Source of the DNA: Phocaeicola_A sp963652075
GTDB lineage: Bacteria; Bacteroidota; Bacteroidia; Bacteroidales; Bacteroidaceae
Direction: 5' to 3'
Assembly: GCA_963652075.1 (NCBI GenBank)
Contig: CAVJRQ010000100.1
Span: 1 to 9,915 of the forward strand
Length of the DNA stretch: 9,915 bases
Both the position numbers and the translations under genes were made by a program. This document shows positions 1 through 6,147 of this stretch, in pieces (positions within the stretch are counted from its first letter, which is position 1; each line of letters opens with the position of its first letter). Below the pieces are notes generated by a model that ran no database searches, had not been told where the DNA came from, and worked only from the letters and a program-made list of their open reading frames with translations.

Positions 1-13
1 ATGAGGGTCAGTT

Positions 14-82
14 AACGTACGACATGAGGTACTATAGTCGTACGACGTTAGGGTGCATGGTCGTACGGCGTTAGGCCCCCCT
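14..82. repeat. three 23-bp tandem units with a CGTACGAC/CGTTAGG core
   Basis: Three consecutive units begin at 14, 37 and 60, with an exact 23-bp period. Units 2 and 3 share GTCGTACGACGTTAGG and GTCGTACGGCGTTAGG, a single difference over 16 bp. Unit 1 keeps CGTACGAC and the final AGG but differs elsewhere. The period is not a multiple of three, which argues against coding. GTCGTACGAC is itself close to a palindrome (CGTACG). Such intergenic repeats may be binding sites or a species-specific repeat family. The sequence alone does not decide, and the array may continue left of the window. Confidence 0.75.
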
Positions 83-100
83 CCCCGAACAAACGGACTT

Positions 101-144
101 TGGTTAACGGCTGGTTAACGGTTGGTCAACGGTTGGTTAACCGA
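101..144. repeat. four 11-bp tandem units based on TGGTTAACGG
   Basis: Units begin at 101, 112, 123 and 134: TGGTTAACGGC, TGGTTAACGGT, TGGTCAACGGT and TGGTTAACCGA. Three of the four contain the palindrome GTTAAC and the other has GTCAAC. An 11-bp period is about one helical turn, so every unit would face the same side of the DNA. That suits cooperative protein binding, but slippage during replication could also make such an array. It lies about 40 bp upstream of the mini-ORF at 183. Confidence 0.75.
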
Positions 145-177
145 ATAATCGCCACCGGGTTTTCGGACTGACCCGAA

Positions 178-225
178 ATAGCATGAAACCAAGGCATTTT
201 ATCTTCGGCCTCCTGCTGCTGGGCG
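178..225 (+). repeat. 48-bp perfect direct repeat, copy 1
   Basis: These 48 bases recur without a mismatch at 432-479, an offset of 254 bp. The repeat starts five bases before an ATG and ends inside the 14th codon of the reading frame. It therefore covers the start codon, the charged n-region and the hydrophobic core of a signal peptide. After the repeat the two copies diverge at once: here the frame continues to a lipobox and a stop. Confidence 0.95.
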
Positions 226-242
226 TGACGAGTTGCATGTAA
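183..242 (+). CDS. 19-codon lipoprotein-signal mini-ORF (possible remnant)
   Basis: The frame reads MKPRHFIFGLLLLGVTSCM and then TAA. It has a basic n-region (Lys2, Arg4, His5), a hydrophobic core (residues 6-13) and a lipobox-like VTSC with Cys18. One residue and a stop follow. As a lipoprotein it would be an almost bare lipidated Cys-Met. Residues 1-14 are the same as the first 14 residues of the hydrolase at 437 because of the 48-bp repeat. No TAnnTTTG promoter is obvious upstream, but a good terminator follows at 324-363, so this could be a separate short transcript. It may be the remnant of a deleted lipoprotein gene, a leader peptide, or untranslated sequence. Translation is unproven. 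Confidence 0.35.
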   Translation: MKPRHFIFGLLLLGVTSCM

Positions 243-250
243 CGAAAAAG

Positions 251-294
251 GGTGAAGAAATTTGGAGATTAAGTCCAAAAGCAGTACTTTCACC
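251..294 (+). other. nested inverted repeats (possible RNA structure)
   Basis: GGTGAA (251-256) pairs with TTCACC (289-294). Inside it, TTTGGA (261-266) pairs with TCCAAA (274-279) around a 7-nt loop. The element lies between two copies of TGCATGTAA (234-242 and 297-305), the first of which contains the stop codon of the mini-ORF. Together with the terminator at 324 this looks like the 3' untranslated part of a short transcript or a small structured RNA. The stems are only six pairs each, so confidence is modest. Confidence 0.35.
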
Positions 295-323
295 GCTGCA
301 TGTAAATAATACGTTTATGATTG

Positions 324-363
324 TACGGGGGAGGGGTGTGAATTCCTTTCCCCCGTAGTTTTT
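324..363 (+). terminator. rho-independent terminator upstream of the hydrolase
   Basis: TACGGGGGA (324-332) and TCCCCCGTA (349-357) form a perfect 9-bp stem. It can be lengthened inward by two G-T wobbles and two G-C pairs to a loop of about 8 nt. GTTTTTCC follows at once, giving a U-tract on the plus strand. On the minus strand the stem is followed by CAATCA, so termination is directional (plus). It would stop a transcript carrying the mini-ORF at 183 and keep it from reading into the hydrolase. Confidence 0.75.
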
Positions 364-398
364 CCGGGCGCGTTGCGTTCTTTGTCCGCACTTATCGC

Positions 399-406
399 TA
401 AATTTG
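399..406 (+). promoter_or_regulatory. Bacteroides-type -7 box TAAATTTG for the hydrolase
   Basis: TAAATTTG matches the Bacteroides sigma consensus TAnnTTTG exactly. A TTTG occurs at 381-384, but the 14-nt gap is shorter than the usual spacing of about 19-21, so the -33 element is uncertain. Transcription would begin near 411-414 and give a leader of about 25 nt before the ATG at 437. This position also rules against the earlier in-frame TTG at 404 as a start. Confidence 0.55.
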
Positions 407-431
407 CGACGGATAACAAACAATATTGTAC

Positions 432-479
432 ATAGCATGAAACCAAGGCATTTTATCTTCGGCCTCCTGCTGCTGGGCG
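432..479 (+). repeat. 48-bp perfect direct repeat, copy 2
   Basis: Identical to 178-225. Here it carries the start codon and first 14 codons of the alpha/beta hydrolase. After the repeat the frame continues as an ordinary Sec signal peptide (ASALTAA) rather than a lipobox. Homologous recombination between the copies would delete 254 bp, including the terminator at 324 and the promoter at 399, and would leave one intact gene start. Confidence 0.95.
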
Positions 480-1321
480 CGTCCGCGTTGACGGCCGCCA
501 CGCGCAAGGGCTACATAGCCTCCTCCGGCGGGGCGAGAATCTACTACGAGGAGCGGGGCGAGGGCGAGCCGCTCATCCTGCTCCACGGGCACTCGCTCGA
601 CACGCGGATGTGGGACAGCCAGTTCAAGGCCTTCGCCGGGAAGTACCGCGTGGTGAGGTTCGACTTCCGCGGATACGGACGCTCGTCGGAGCAACGGGAG
701 GACTTCCAGTTTACCCACCTGGGCGACCTGCTCACGGTGATGGACTCGCTCCGCATCGGCAAGGCGCACGTGGTGGGGCTCTCCATGGGGGCTTTCGTGG
801 CATCCGACATGCTGGCCACGGCACCCGAACGGATGCTCAGCTGCGTGCTGGCGAGCGGCGGCATGAAGACCTACAAGGGCCCGAGCGAGCCGATGGACGA
901 GGCGGAACGGGCGAAACGGCGCAAGGAGATAGCGGCGCTGAAGGAGAAGGGCGTGGACCGGATGAAAGCCGAATGGCTGGAGGCGCTGATTGCCACGGGA
1001 GGCTCCAACAGGGAGTCGATGCGCAAGCCGCTCAAGCGGATGATTGACCGCTGGACAGCCTGGCAGCCGCTGCACCTGGAGCCGCGCGTGATAGTGGCCA
1101 AGGACGGGCTGGAACGCTTCAAGCGGAACCGCTGCCTGGTGCCTACCCTGTTTCTGGTGGGCGGCGCGGAGCTGAAGGGGAAGGAGCCCGTCAGGCCGTG
1201 GATGATGGAGTATCTGCCCAACAGCCGCCTGCAGGTGGTGCCCGACGGCGGCCACATGATGAACATGGAGCAGCCCGAAGCCTTCAACCGGGCGGTGCTG
1301 GCCTTCCTGCAAGGGTTGTAG
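437..1321 (+). CDS. exported alpha/beta hydrolase
   Basis: This 294-residue protein has the alpha/beta-hydrolase fold signature throughout. HGHS (50-53) supplies the oxyanion region, DFRGYGRS is at 76-83, and GLSMG (114-118) is the nucleophile elbow with Ser116. His273 in GGHMMNMEQ is the catalytic histidine. The acid after strand 7 appears to be Glu245 in VGGAE, where most family members have Asp. Residues 1-21 form a signal peptide with a likely cut near TAA, so the enzyme is probably periplasmic. ATG 437 is chosen because the upstream TTG at 404 lies within the promoter. Substrate cannot be read from the sequence; esterase, lipase-like or C-C hydrolase activity are all possible. The gene stands alone, with terminators before and after it, and converges on the glycogen operon. 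Confidence 0.88.
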   Translation: MKPRHFIFGLLLLGASALTAATRKGYIASSGGARIYYEERGEGEPLILLHGHSLDTRMWDSQFKAFAGKYRVVRFDFRGYGRSSEQREDFQFTHLGDLLTVMDSLRIGKAHVVGLSMGAFVASDMLATAPERMLSCVLASGGMKTYKGPSEPMDEAERAKRRKEIAALKEKGVDRMKAEWLEALIATGGSNRESMRKPLKRMIDRWTAWQPLHLEPRVIVAKDGLERFKRNRCLVPTLFLVGGAELKGKEPVRPWMMEYLPNSRLQVVPDGGHMMNMEQPEAFNRAVLAFLQGL

Positions 1322-1337
1322 TTCGCCCAAACAAAAA

Positions 1338-1370
1338 TATGCGCCCCCACAGAGGGCGCATACTTTGTTT
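1338..1370. terminator. bidirectional terminator between convergent genes
   Basis: TATGCGCCC (1338-1346) and GGGCGCATA (1354-1362) form a perfect 9-bp stem with a 7-nt loop. On the minus strand the stem is followed by TTTTTGTTT, a good U-tract that ends the debranching-GT-GH57 operon. On the plus strand CTTTGTTTATATT follows, which can end the hydrolase transcript 17 bp after its stop. Confidence 0.8.
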
Positions 1371-1392
1371 ATATTCCTTCGTGTTTCCGTTC

Positions 1393-1413
1393 GGGGGAGA
1401 AGACTCCTCCCCC
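1393..1413. other. GC-rich hairpin downstream of GH57
   Basis: GGGGGAG (1393-1399) and CTCCCCC (1407-1413) form a 7-bp inverted repeat with a 7-nt loop. It has no U-tract in either direction, so it is not called a terminator. It may protect the 3' end of the operon transcript, which continues to the terminator at 1338-1362. Confidence 0.4.
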
Positions 1414-1423
1414 CACCCTATAT

Positions 1424-1492
1424 GGCGGAACGGGGTTTCCTTTTTTTCCAAGAAACATCCGTCGGGCGGAGCGGGGTTTCCCTTTTCCCAAG
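1424..1492. repeat. two imperfect repeats, GGCGGAnCGGGGTTTCC plus a pyrimidine run
   Basis: GGCGGAACGGGGTTTCC (1424-1440) and GGCGGAGCGGGGTTTCC (1465-1481) differ at one base of 17. Each is followed by a T/C run ending CCAAG (to 1452 and 1492). They lie in the 3' untranslated part of the GH57 transcript. No coding role is seen. Confidence 0.65.
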
Positions 1493-1515
1493 GTTCCGTC
1501 CCCAAGGGCGCGGGT

Positions 1516-2895
1516 CTACTTCTCCGCCGGAGCTTTCTTGGCGGAGGTTGACTTTCTGGACGGAGCGGCTTTCTTGGCGGGAGCTTTCTCCGCCTTGTCC
1601 TCGTACTTCGCCAGCTTGGCCTGCAGCTTCTCCACCTCCTTGTGCATAGCCACCAGCTCGCCGTCCTGGTTGCGGATGGTGGTGAGCAGCGAGTTGAGCT
1701 CCTCGTTGTCCATGTCCACGGGATAGAGCGAGTTGACGCGACTGATGAAGTCGCCCAGAATGTTCATGTAGTTGGTGAAGGCGTCGTAAGGCGAATCGTA
1801 GATGCCGCGGTTGAGCCCCACGTTGCTCTGCTTGGTGGTCATGAAACGGAAGTTGTTGCTGGCCTGCAGGTAGTCCCAGTCCTGCTTGACGCGGCGGTCG
1901 GTGCAGAGGTGTACGCGCTCGGCCACGCTATAGAGCTTGTTGAACGCCTCGCGCTGCATGACGTTGCCCAGCCAGCAGCTGATGTCGCGCTCCTCGTCCA
2001 CCCACGACATCGGGTAGGGAACGTCCAGCGGCGCCACGGACTTCATCTTGGCGCAGAGCTCCGAGGGGGTGGAGAAGGTGATGCCGCGCTCCTTGGCCTC
2101 GGCGGGAAGCGCGTAGAGGAAGTCGAGGATGTTGGACGAGAGGGGCTGCGACATGCCCAGGGCGCAGAGCTCCATGAAGATGTTGATGACCTGCTCTTCC
2201 TCGGGCAGCTCGGCAATCCAGTCCATGTAGGTGTCGGCGAACAGGGGGTACGCGTCCCACTCCGAGTTGGAGAAGCGCAGGCAGATGTCGTCGGAGAGCT
2301 TGAAGTCGCGCAGCAGGAGCTTCAGGTTCGGGTTGAGGCTGCAGTGGTAGAGGTAGTGGGGGCTCTTCCATCCCAGTATGTGCTTGGCTCCCTCGGTGAG
2401 CATGCCCTTGAAGCCCATGTCGGCCACCTGCGCCCCGATTTCGTCGGAGTAGATGAGGCTGGAGTTGCGGAACACCTTGGGTTTCTGTCCGAAGAGCTGC
2501 TTGATTTTGTCGCTCATGCGCGTCACCTCCTCGCGGAAGCAGTCCTCGTTGGCCAGCGAGGAGAGGCCGTGCGAGTAGGGCTCGGCAAGGAACTCGCAGC
2601 AGCCCGTGCCGTTCAGCTCGTGGAGCAGCTCTATGACCGCCGGGGCGTGAATCTCCAGCTGCTCCAGGGCCACGCCCGAGATGGAGAGGGCCACCTTGAA
2701 GTACTTGCCGTTGTCCTTCGCCATGGCGATGAGGGTCTTCAGGGCGGGGACGTACGAGCGCTCGGCCACCTCGTTGATGGTGCGCTCGTTCTCGTAGTCG
2801 TCATAGTAGTAGTGGTCGGTTCCGATGTTGAAGAACCGGTAACGTTTCAGGTGTATGATTTGATGTATCTCAAAATAAAGGCAGATTGTTTTCAT
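1516..2895 (-). CDS. GH57 alpha-amylase-like protein, catalytic residues apparently replaced
   Basis: This 459-residue cytoplasmic protein (no signal peptide) is recognised as GH57 from its conserved regions in order. HQ is at 11-12, EFLAEPYSHG at 101-110, FRNSSLIYSDE at 142-152, VINIFMELCALGMSQ at 236-250 and DWDYLQASNNFRFMTTK at 339-355. As I recall the active homologues, region 3 reads FRNTEL with the nucleophile Glu, and region 4 reads FMDYETFGEHQ with the acid/base Asp. Here those positions are Ser146 and Glu242, and the rest of region 4 is also changed. Residues about 396-432 look like a coiled coil. Residues 433-459 are a Lys/Ala/Pro/Ser-rich tail containing two KKAPAEK/KKAAPSRK-like blocks. 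It is the last gene of the operon, 15 bp after the glycosyltransferase. It is probably an alpha-glucan-binding or regulatory member, though weak amylase activity cannot be excluded. Confidence 0.85.
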   Translation of the reverse strand: MKTICLYFEIHQIIHLKRYRFFNIGTDHYYYDDYENERTINEVAERSYVPALKTLIAMAKDNGKYFKVALSISGVALEQLEIHAPAVIELLHELNGTGCCEFLAEPYSHGLSSLANEDCFREEVTRMSDKIKQLFGQKPKVFRNSSLIYSDEIGAQVADMGFKGMLTEGAKHILGWKSPHYLYHCSLNPNLKLLLRDFKLSDDICLRFSNSEWDAYPLFADTYMDWIAELPEEEQVINIFMELCALGMSQPLSSNILDFLYALPAEAKERGITFSTPSELCAKMKSVAPLDVPYPMSWVDEERDISCWLGNVMQREAFNKLYSVAERVHLCTDRRVKQDWDYLQASNNFRFMTTKQSNVGLNRGIYDSPYDAFTNYMNILGDFISRVNSLYPVDMDNEELNSLLTTIRNQDGELVAMHKEVEKLQAKLAKYEDKAEKAPAKKAAPSRKSTSAKKAPAEK

Positions 2896-2910
2896 AAGCC
2901 ATATGTGTTT

Positions 2911-4185
2911 TTATTGTTTTCTGTAACTGCTGATTACCTGGTCGTAGATTTTGCGCACCTTGAGCCCGACCTTCTCCCAGACGATGCCGTCGACCTCCTT
3001 CTTGCCCTCTTCCCTGAGGTACTCGTAGAGCGAGGGGTTGGTGCAGATGGAGTAGACGGCGTCCGCCATGGCGTGGATGTCCCAGTAGTCCGTCTTGATG
3101 CACTTGCTGAGAATCTCCGCGCAGCCGGACTGCTTGGAGATGATGGTGGGCACGCTGCACTGCATCGCCTCCAGCGGCGAGATGCCGAAGGGCTCCGACA
3201 CGGAGGGCATGATGTAGACATCGCTGGCTTTCAGGCACTCGTAGACCTGCTTTCCCTTCATGAACCCGGGGAAGTGGAAGCGGTCGGCAATGCCGCGCTG
3301 CGCCGCCAGGGTGATCATGGCGTTCATCATGTCGCCGTTGCCGGCCATCACGAAACGGATGTTGCGGGTGCGCTGCAGCACCAGTGCGGCGGCCTCCACG
3401 AAGTATTCGGGTCCCTTCTGCATGGTGATGCGTCCCAGGAAGGTGACCACCTTCTCGTTGGGGATGCGGTGGGGCACGATGTCCTGAATCTCCTGCGGGA
3501 GCGGCGACACGGCGTTGTGTACGGTGGAGACTTTGCGGGGGTCCTGGAAGTACTTGTTGATGACGGTCTGCCGGGTGAGTTCGCTCACGCACATGATGTG
3601 GTCGGCGTGGTCCATCCCGTTCTTCTCGATGGCGTAGACGGTGGGGTTGACGTTGCCCCGGCTGCGGTCGAAGTCGGTGGCGTGAACGTGGATTACCAGC
3701 GGCTTGCCGGACACCTGCTTGGCGTGGATGCCGGCGGGATAGGTGAGCCAGTCGTGCGAGTGGATGATGTCGAACTCCTGCTGGCGCGCCACCACGCCCG
3801 CCACGATGGAGTAGTTGTTTATCTCCTCGTGGAGGTTGTCGGGGTAGCGTCCGGAGAACTCCAGGCATCCCAGGTCGTTCGTGTTCATATAGCTGAAGTC
3901 GGCGTAGATGTGGTCGCGCAGGTCATAGTAGAGCTGCGGGTCCATGTAGCCGCCGACGCGGTTCTTCACGTAGTCCCACTGCGCGTCGCGCCAGACGATG
4001 GGGACGCTGTTCATCCCGATGATGCGCAGGAAACTCTGGTCCTCGTCGCCCCAGGGCTTGGGGATGCAGAACGTGATTTGCATATCTTCCTGCTGAGACA
4101 TTCCTTTGGTCAGGCCATAGCTTGCCGTTCCGAGTCCTCCCAGAATATGAGGAGGAAATTCCCAGCCAAACATTAACACTTTCAT
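2911..4185 (-). CDS. GT-B glycosyltransferase, glycogen-synthase-like
   Basis: This 424-residue protein is a retaining GT-B enzyme of the GT4/GT5 type, likely to add glucose from a nucleotide-glucose donor to an alpha-1,4-glucan in the cytoplasm. The N-terminal domain has WEFPPHILGGLGTASYG (8-24), the counterpart of the KTGGL donor loop of glycogen synthases, and HSHDW (142-146). The C-terminal domain has GRITMQKG (251-258) with the basic pair that contacts the donor phosphates, and EPFGISPLE (331-339), the EX7E motif. The ATG at 4185 is preferred over an in-frame TTG at 4191, because AGGAGG at 4195-4200 lies 9 nt before the ATG but only 3 nt before the TTG. It sits between the debranching enzyme and GH57 genes. 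ADP- versus UDP-glucose use cannot be told. Confidence 0.87.
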   Translation of the reverse strand: MKVLMFGWEFPPHILGGLGTASYGLTKGMSQQEDMQITFCIPKPWGDEDQSFLRIIGMNSVPIVWRDAQWDYVKNRVGGYMDPQLYYDLRDHIYADFSYMNTNDLGCLEFSGRYPDNLHEEINNYSIVAGVVARQQEFDIIHSHDWLTYPAGIHAKQVSGKPLVIHVHATDFDRSRGNVNPTVYAIEKNGMDHADHIMCVSELTRQTVINKYFQDPRKVSTVHNAVSPLPQEIQDIVPHRIPNEKVVTFLGRITMQKGPEYFVEAAALVLQRTRNIRFVMAGNGDMMNAMITLAAQRGIADRFHFPGFMKGKQVYECLKASDVYIMPSVSEPFGISPLEAMQCSVPTIISKQSGCAEILSKCIKTDYWDIHAMADAVYSICTNPSLYEYLREEGKKEVDGIVWEKVGLKVRKIYDQVISSYRKQ

Positions 4186-4194
4186 CTTCAATAT

Positions 4195-4200
4195 CCTCCT
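4195..4200 (-). promoter_or_regulatory. strong Shine-Dalgarno AGGAGG for the glycosyltransferase
   Basis: The minus strand reads AAAGGAGGATATTGAAG and then ATG. This is unusual here because the other starts in the window have little or no Shine-Dalgarno. It fixes the start at 4185. It may also raise synthesis of the glycosyltransferase relative to the other operon members. Confidence 0.75.
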
Positions 4201-4206
4201 TTATTG

Positions 4207-6147
4207 TTACAGGTTATACTTGCTCAAGAGTTTCAACACGCGCAGTATCTCCGCCACGTTCATGGCGAAGGAGACCGCCCCGCGGCCGCGGAACGGCGGG
4301 TTGCCGTCGAACAGCTCGGGGATGGAGCCTATGCAGTGGGAGGTCATCTCCTCCTCGAATCCAATCATCTGACGCTCCACGAAGGAGACACCGCTCATCT
4401 TGTAGATGCGCAGGTATGCCTCCATGTAGAAGCCCGACAGCCAGGGCCACGCCGTCCCCTGGTGGTAGGCGTAGTCGCGCTGGGTCTGCGGGCCCGCGTA
4501 GTTGGGGTTGTAGCCGCCGCTCTTGGGGCTGAGCGAGCGGAGTCCCTTGGGGGTGAGCAGCTCCTTGGTGACGATGTCAAGCACCCGCTTCTTCTGCGCC
4601 ATGTCCAGCGGCGAGTAGTCGAACGCCACGGTGAATATCATGTTGGGGCGCACGCTCCAGTCCATCATCGCGCCGTCCACGTAGTCCAGCAGGTAGCCGT
4701 ACTCGTTGAGGAAGGTGTCCACGAAGGAGCCGCCCGTGGTCTTGGCTTCCTTCTCCAGCTCGTCGGCCAGCCCGTCGTCGCCTCCGCCGCGGACGAGGTC
4801 GGCCACGAAGCGCAGTGCGTTGTACCACAGGGCGTTGAACTCAACGATGTAGCCCGAGCGGGGCACCACCGGCTTGCCGTTGACGGTGGAGTTCATCCAG
4901 GTGATGGCTTTGCCCGATCCGTTGGCGTAGAGCAGTCCGTTCTGGTGGAGGAAGAGGTTGGGGTGTTTCCCCTGGCGGATGAAGCCGATGATGTCCGTGA
5001 GGAACTTGCCGTACTTGGCGCGGCACTGTTCCTTGGAGACGAGCTTGGCGTACTGCTGCAGGGTCCACGTGGCCCACAGCAGGATGTCGGGGTGTTCTAT
5101 CTCGTAAATCTTCTGCTGCACGGGCTTGCCTTCCATCCACGTGCGGAGGGCTTCCTGCATGGTGGCCATGGCGGACTCGAAGGACTCGCGCTCGTCAATG
5201 GCCAGGGTCAGTCCCGGCAGCGCGATGAGCATGTCCCTCGCCCGGCACTTGAACCAGGGGTAGCCGGCAAGGATGTAGTGCTGGTCGCCCTGCCTGTTGT
5301 GGAACTGGTGGGCCGAGTTGTAGAGGCAATGGAGGAAGCTGTCGCGCGGGATGCGGCTCTCCACTTCCTGTTCGAAGGTGCGCTTCAGCGTGCGGGTGGA
5401 GACGGGCGAGATGCCGCCGGAGAAGACGATGCTCTCCCCTTTGCGGATTTCCGCCTCGAAGTAGCCGGGCACGTAGAGGTCCTCGTTGGAGTCGTAGCCG
5501 CGTTCCAGTTCCTTGGTGTACTCGAAGTTGCGGTACCAGTCCGGGCAGAAGTGGAAGTCGTTCTTCTTGTTGAACTGCATGTAGAGTTCGGGATAGCCGG
5601 GATACATGCAGGTCTTGATGCCGTTCTCCACCTCCTGGTAGTCGCGGCGTGCCTGGGCGTTCTCGTGCGTGTACTGGCGCACGCTGCGGAAAGCGAGGAA
5701 GGGACGGAAGCGCAGGGTCGTGGGCGAGTGGGCGTCCAGCAGGGTGTAGCGGATGAGGATACGGTTTTCGTGGTGTACGAAGACTTTCTCTTTCTGCAGC
5801 AGGACACCGCCCACGCGGTAGATGGTTGTCGGCACTTTCTCGCAGTTGAACTCACGGATGTATTTGTGTCCGCGCGGACTGAAGTTGCCGCCTTGGTAGC
5901 GGTGCAGCCCCAGGTTGAACTCCGCCCCGTGCTGAATCACCGTCTCGTCCAGCGAGGAGAGAAGCACGTGGTTCTCGTCGTCCAGCTCGGGCACGGGAAT
6001 CACCAGCAGGCCGTGGTACTTCCGCGTGTTGCAATCCACGATGGTTGTGCAATGGTAGGCTCCCGAACGGTTGGTCCGGAGAATCTCCCTTGGCAGGGAC
6101 TCCTCGAGGTTCGTCATGAGAGTCTTGTCAAATCGCAAATAGCTCAT
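4207..6147 (-). CDS. glycogen debranching enzyme, archaeal/bacterial type (GH133-like)
   Basis: This 646-residue cytoplasmic protein removes alpha-1,6 branches of glycogen (amylo-alpha-1,6-glucosidase). The N-terminal half carries NRSGAYHCTTIVDCNTRKYHG (26-46), typical of the debranching N-domain. The C-terminal (alpha/alpha)6-type domain carries AGYPWFKCRARDMLIALPGL (294-313), WMNSTVNGKPVVPRSGY (417-433), EFNALWYNALRF (436-447) and YHQGTAWPWLSGFYMEAYL (561-579). Length and domain order are normal. The start at 6147 (MSYLRFDK) is preferred. The frame stays open upstream to 6252, but that stretch lies in the leader with its G+C-rich palindrome and resembles no debranching enzyme. It is the first gene of the operon, about 20 bp before the glycosyltransferase. 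It probably supplies linear chains and glucose during glycogen turnover. Confidence 0.9.
   Translation of the reverse strand: MSYLRFDKTLMTNLEESLPREILRTNRSGAYHCTTIVDCNTRKYHGLLVIPVPELDDENHVLLSSLDETVIQHGAEFNLGLHRYQGGNFSPRGHKYIREFNCEKVPTTIYRVGGVLLQKEKVFVHHENRILIRYTLLDAHSPTTLRFRPFLAFRSVRQYTHENAQARRDYQEVENGIKTCMYPGYPELYMQFNKKNDFHFCPDWYRNFEYTKELERGYDSNEDLYVPGYFEAEIRKGESIVFSGGISPVSTRTLKRTFEQEVESRIPRDSFLHCLYNSAHQFHNRQGDQHYILAGYPWFKCRARDMLIALPGLTLAIDERESFESAMATMQEALRTWMEGKPVQQKIYEIEHPDILLWATWTLQQYAKLVSKEQCRAKYGKFLTDIIGFIRQGKHPNLFLHQNGLLYANGSGKAITWMNSTVNGKPVVPRSGYIVEFNALWYNALRFVADLVRGGGDDGLADELEKEAKTTGGSFVDTFLNEYGYLLDYVDGAMMDWSVRPNMIFTVAFDYSPLDMAQKKRVLDIVTKELLTPKGLRSLSPKSGGYNPNYAGPQTQRDYAYHQGTAWPWLSGFYMEAYLRIYKMSGVSFVERQMIGFEEEMTSHCIGSIPELFDGNPPFRGRGAVSFAMNVAEILRVLKLLSKYNL

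Noticed and set aside
3..74. Open frame from the left edge to TAG at 72-74 as the end of an upstream gene
   Set aside because: It consists of the 23-bp repeats, whose period is not a multiple of three. A short frame like this is expected by chance.
178..431. 254-bp insertion element with 48-bp target-site duplication
   Set aside because: A 48-bp target duplication is far longer than known transposons make. There are no terminal inverted repeats or transposase, and the repeat coincides with a signal-peptide start.
398..1330. 310-codon minus-strand frame over the alpha/beta hydrolase
   Set aside because: The plus-strand frame has the full hydrolase motif set. The antisense product is His/Pro/Arg-rich without domains.
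1642..4176. 844-codon open frame on the plus strand, antisense to GH57 and GT
   Set aside because: It is the antisense shadow of two G+C-rich genes with strong third-position bias. The translation is Val/His/Leu/Gly-rich with no recognisable domain, and it runs across the gene boundary.
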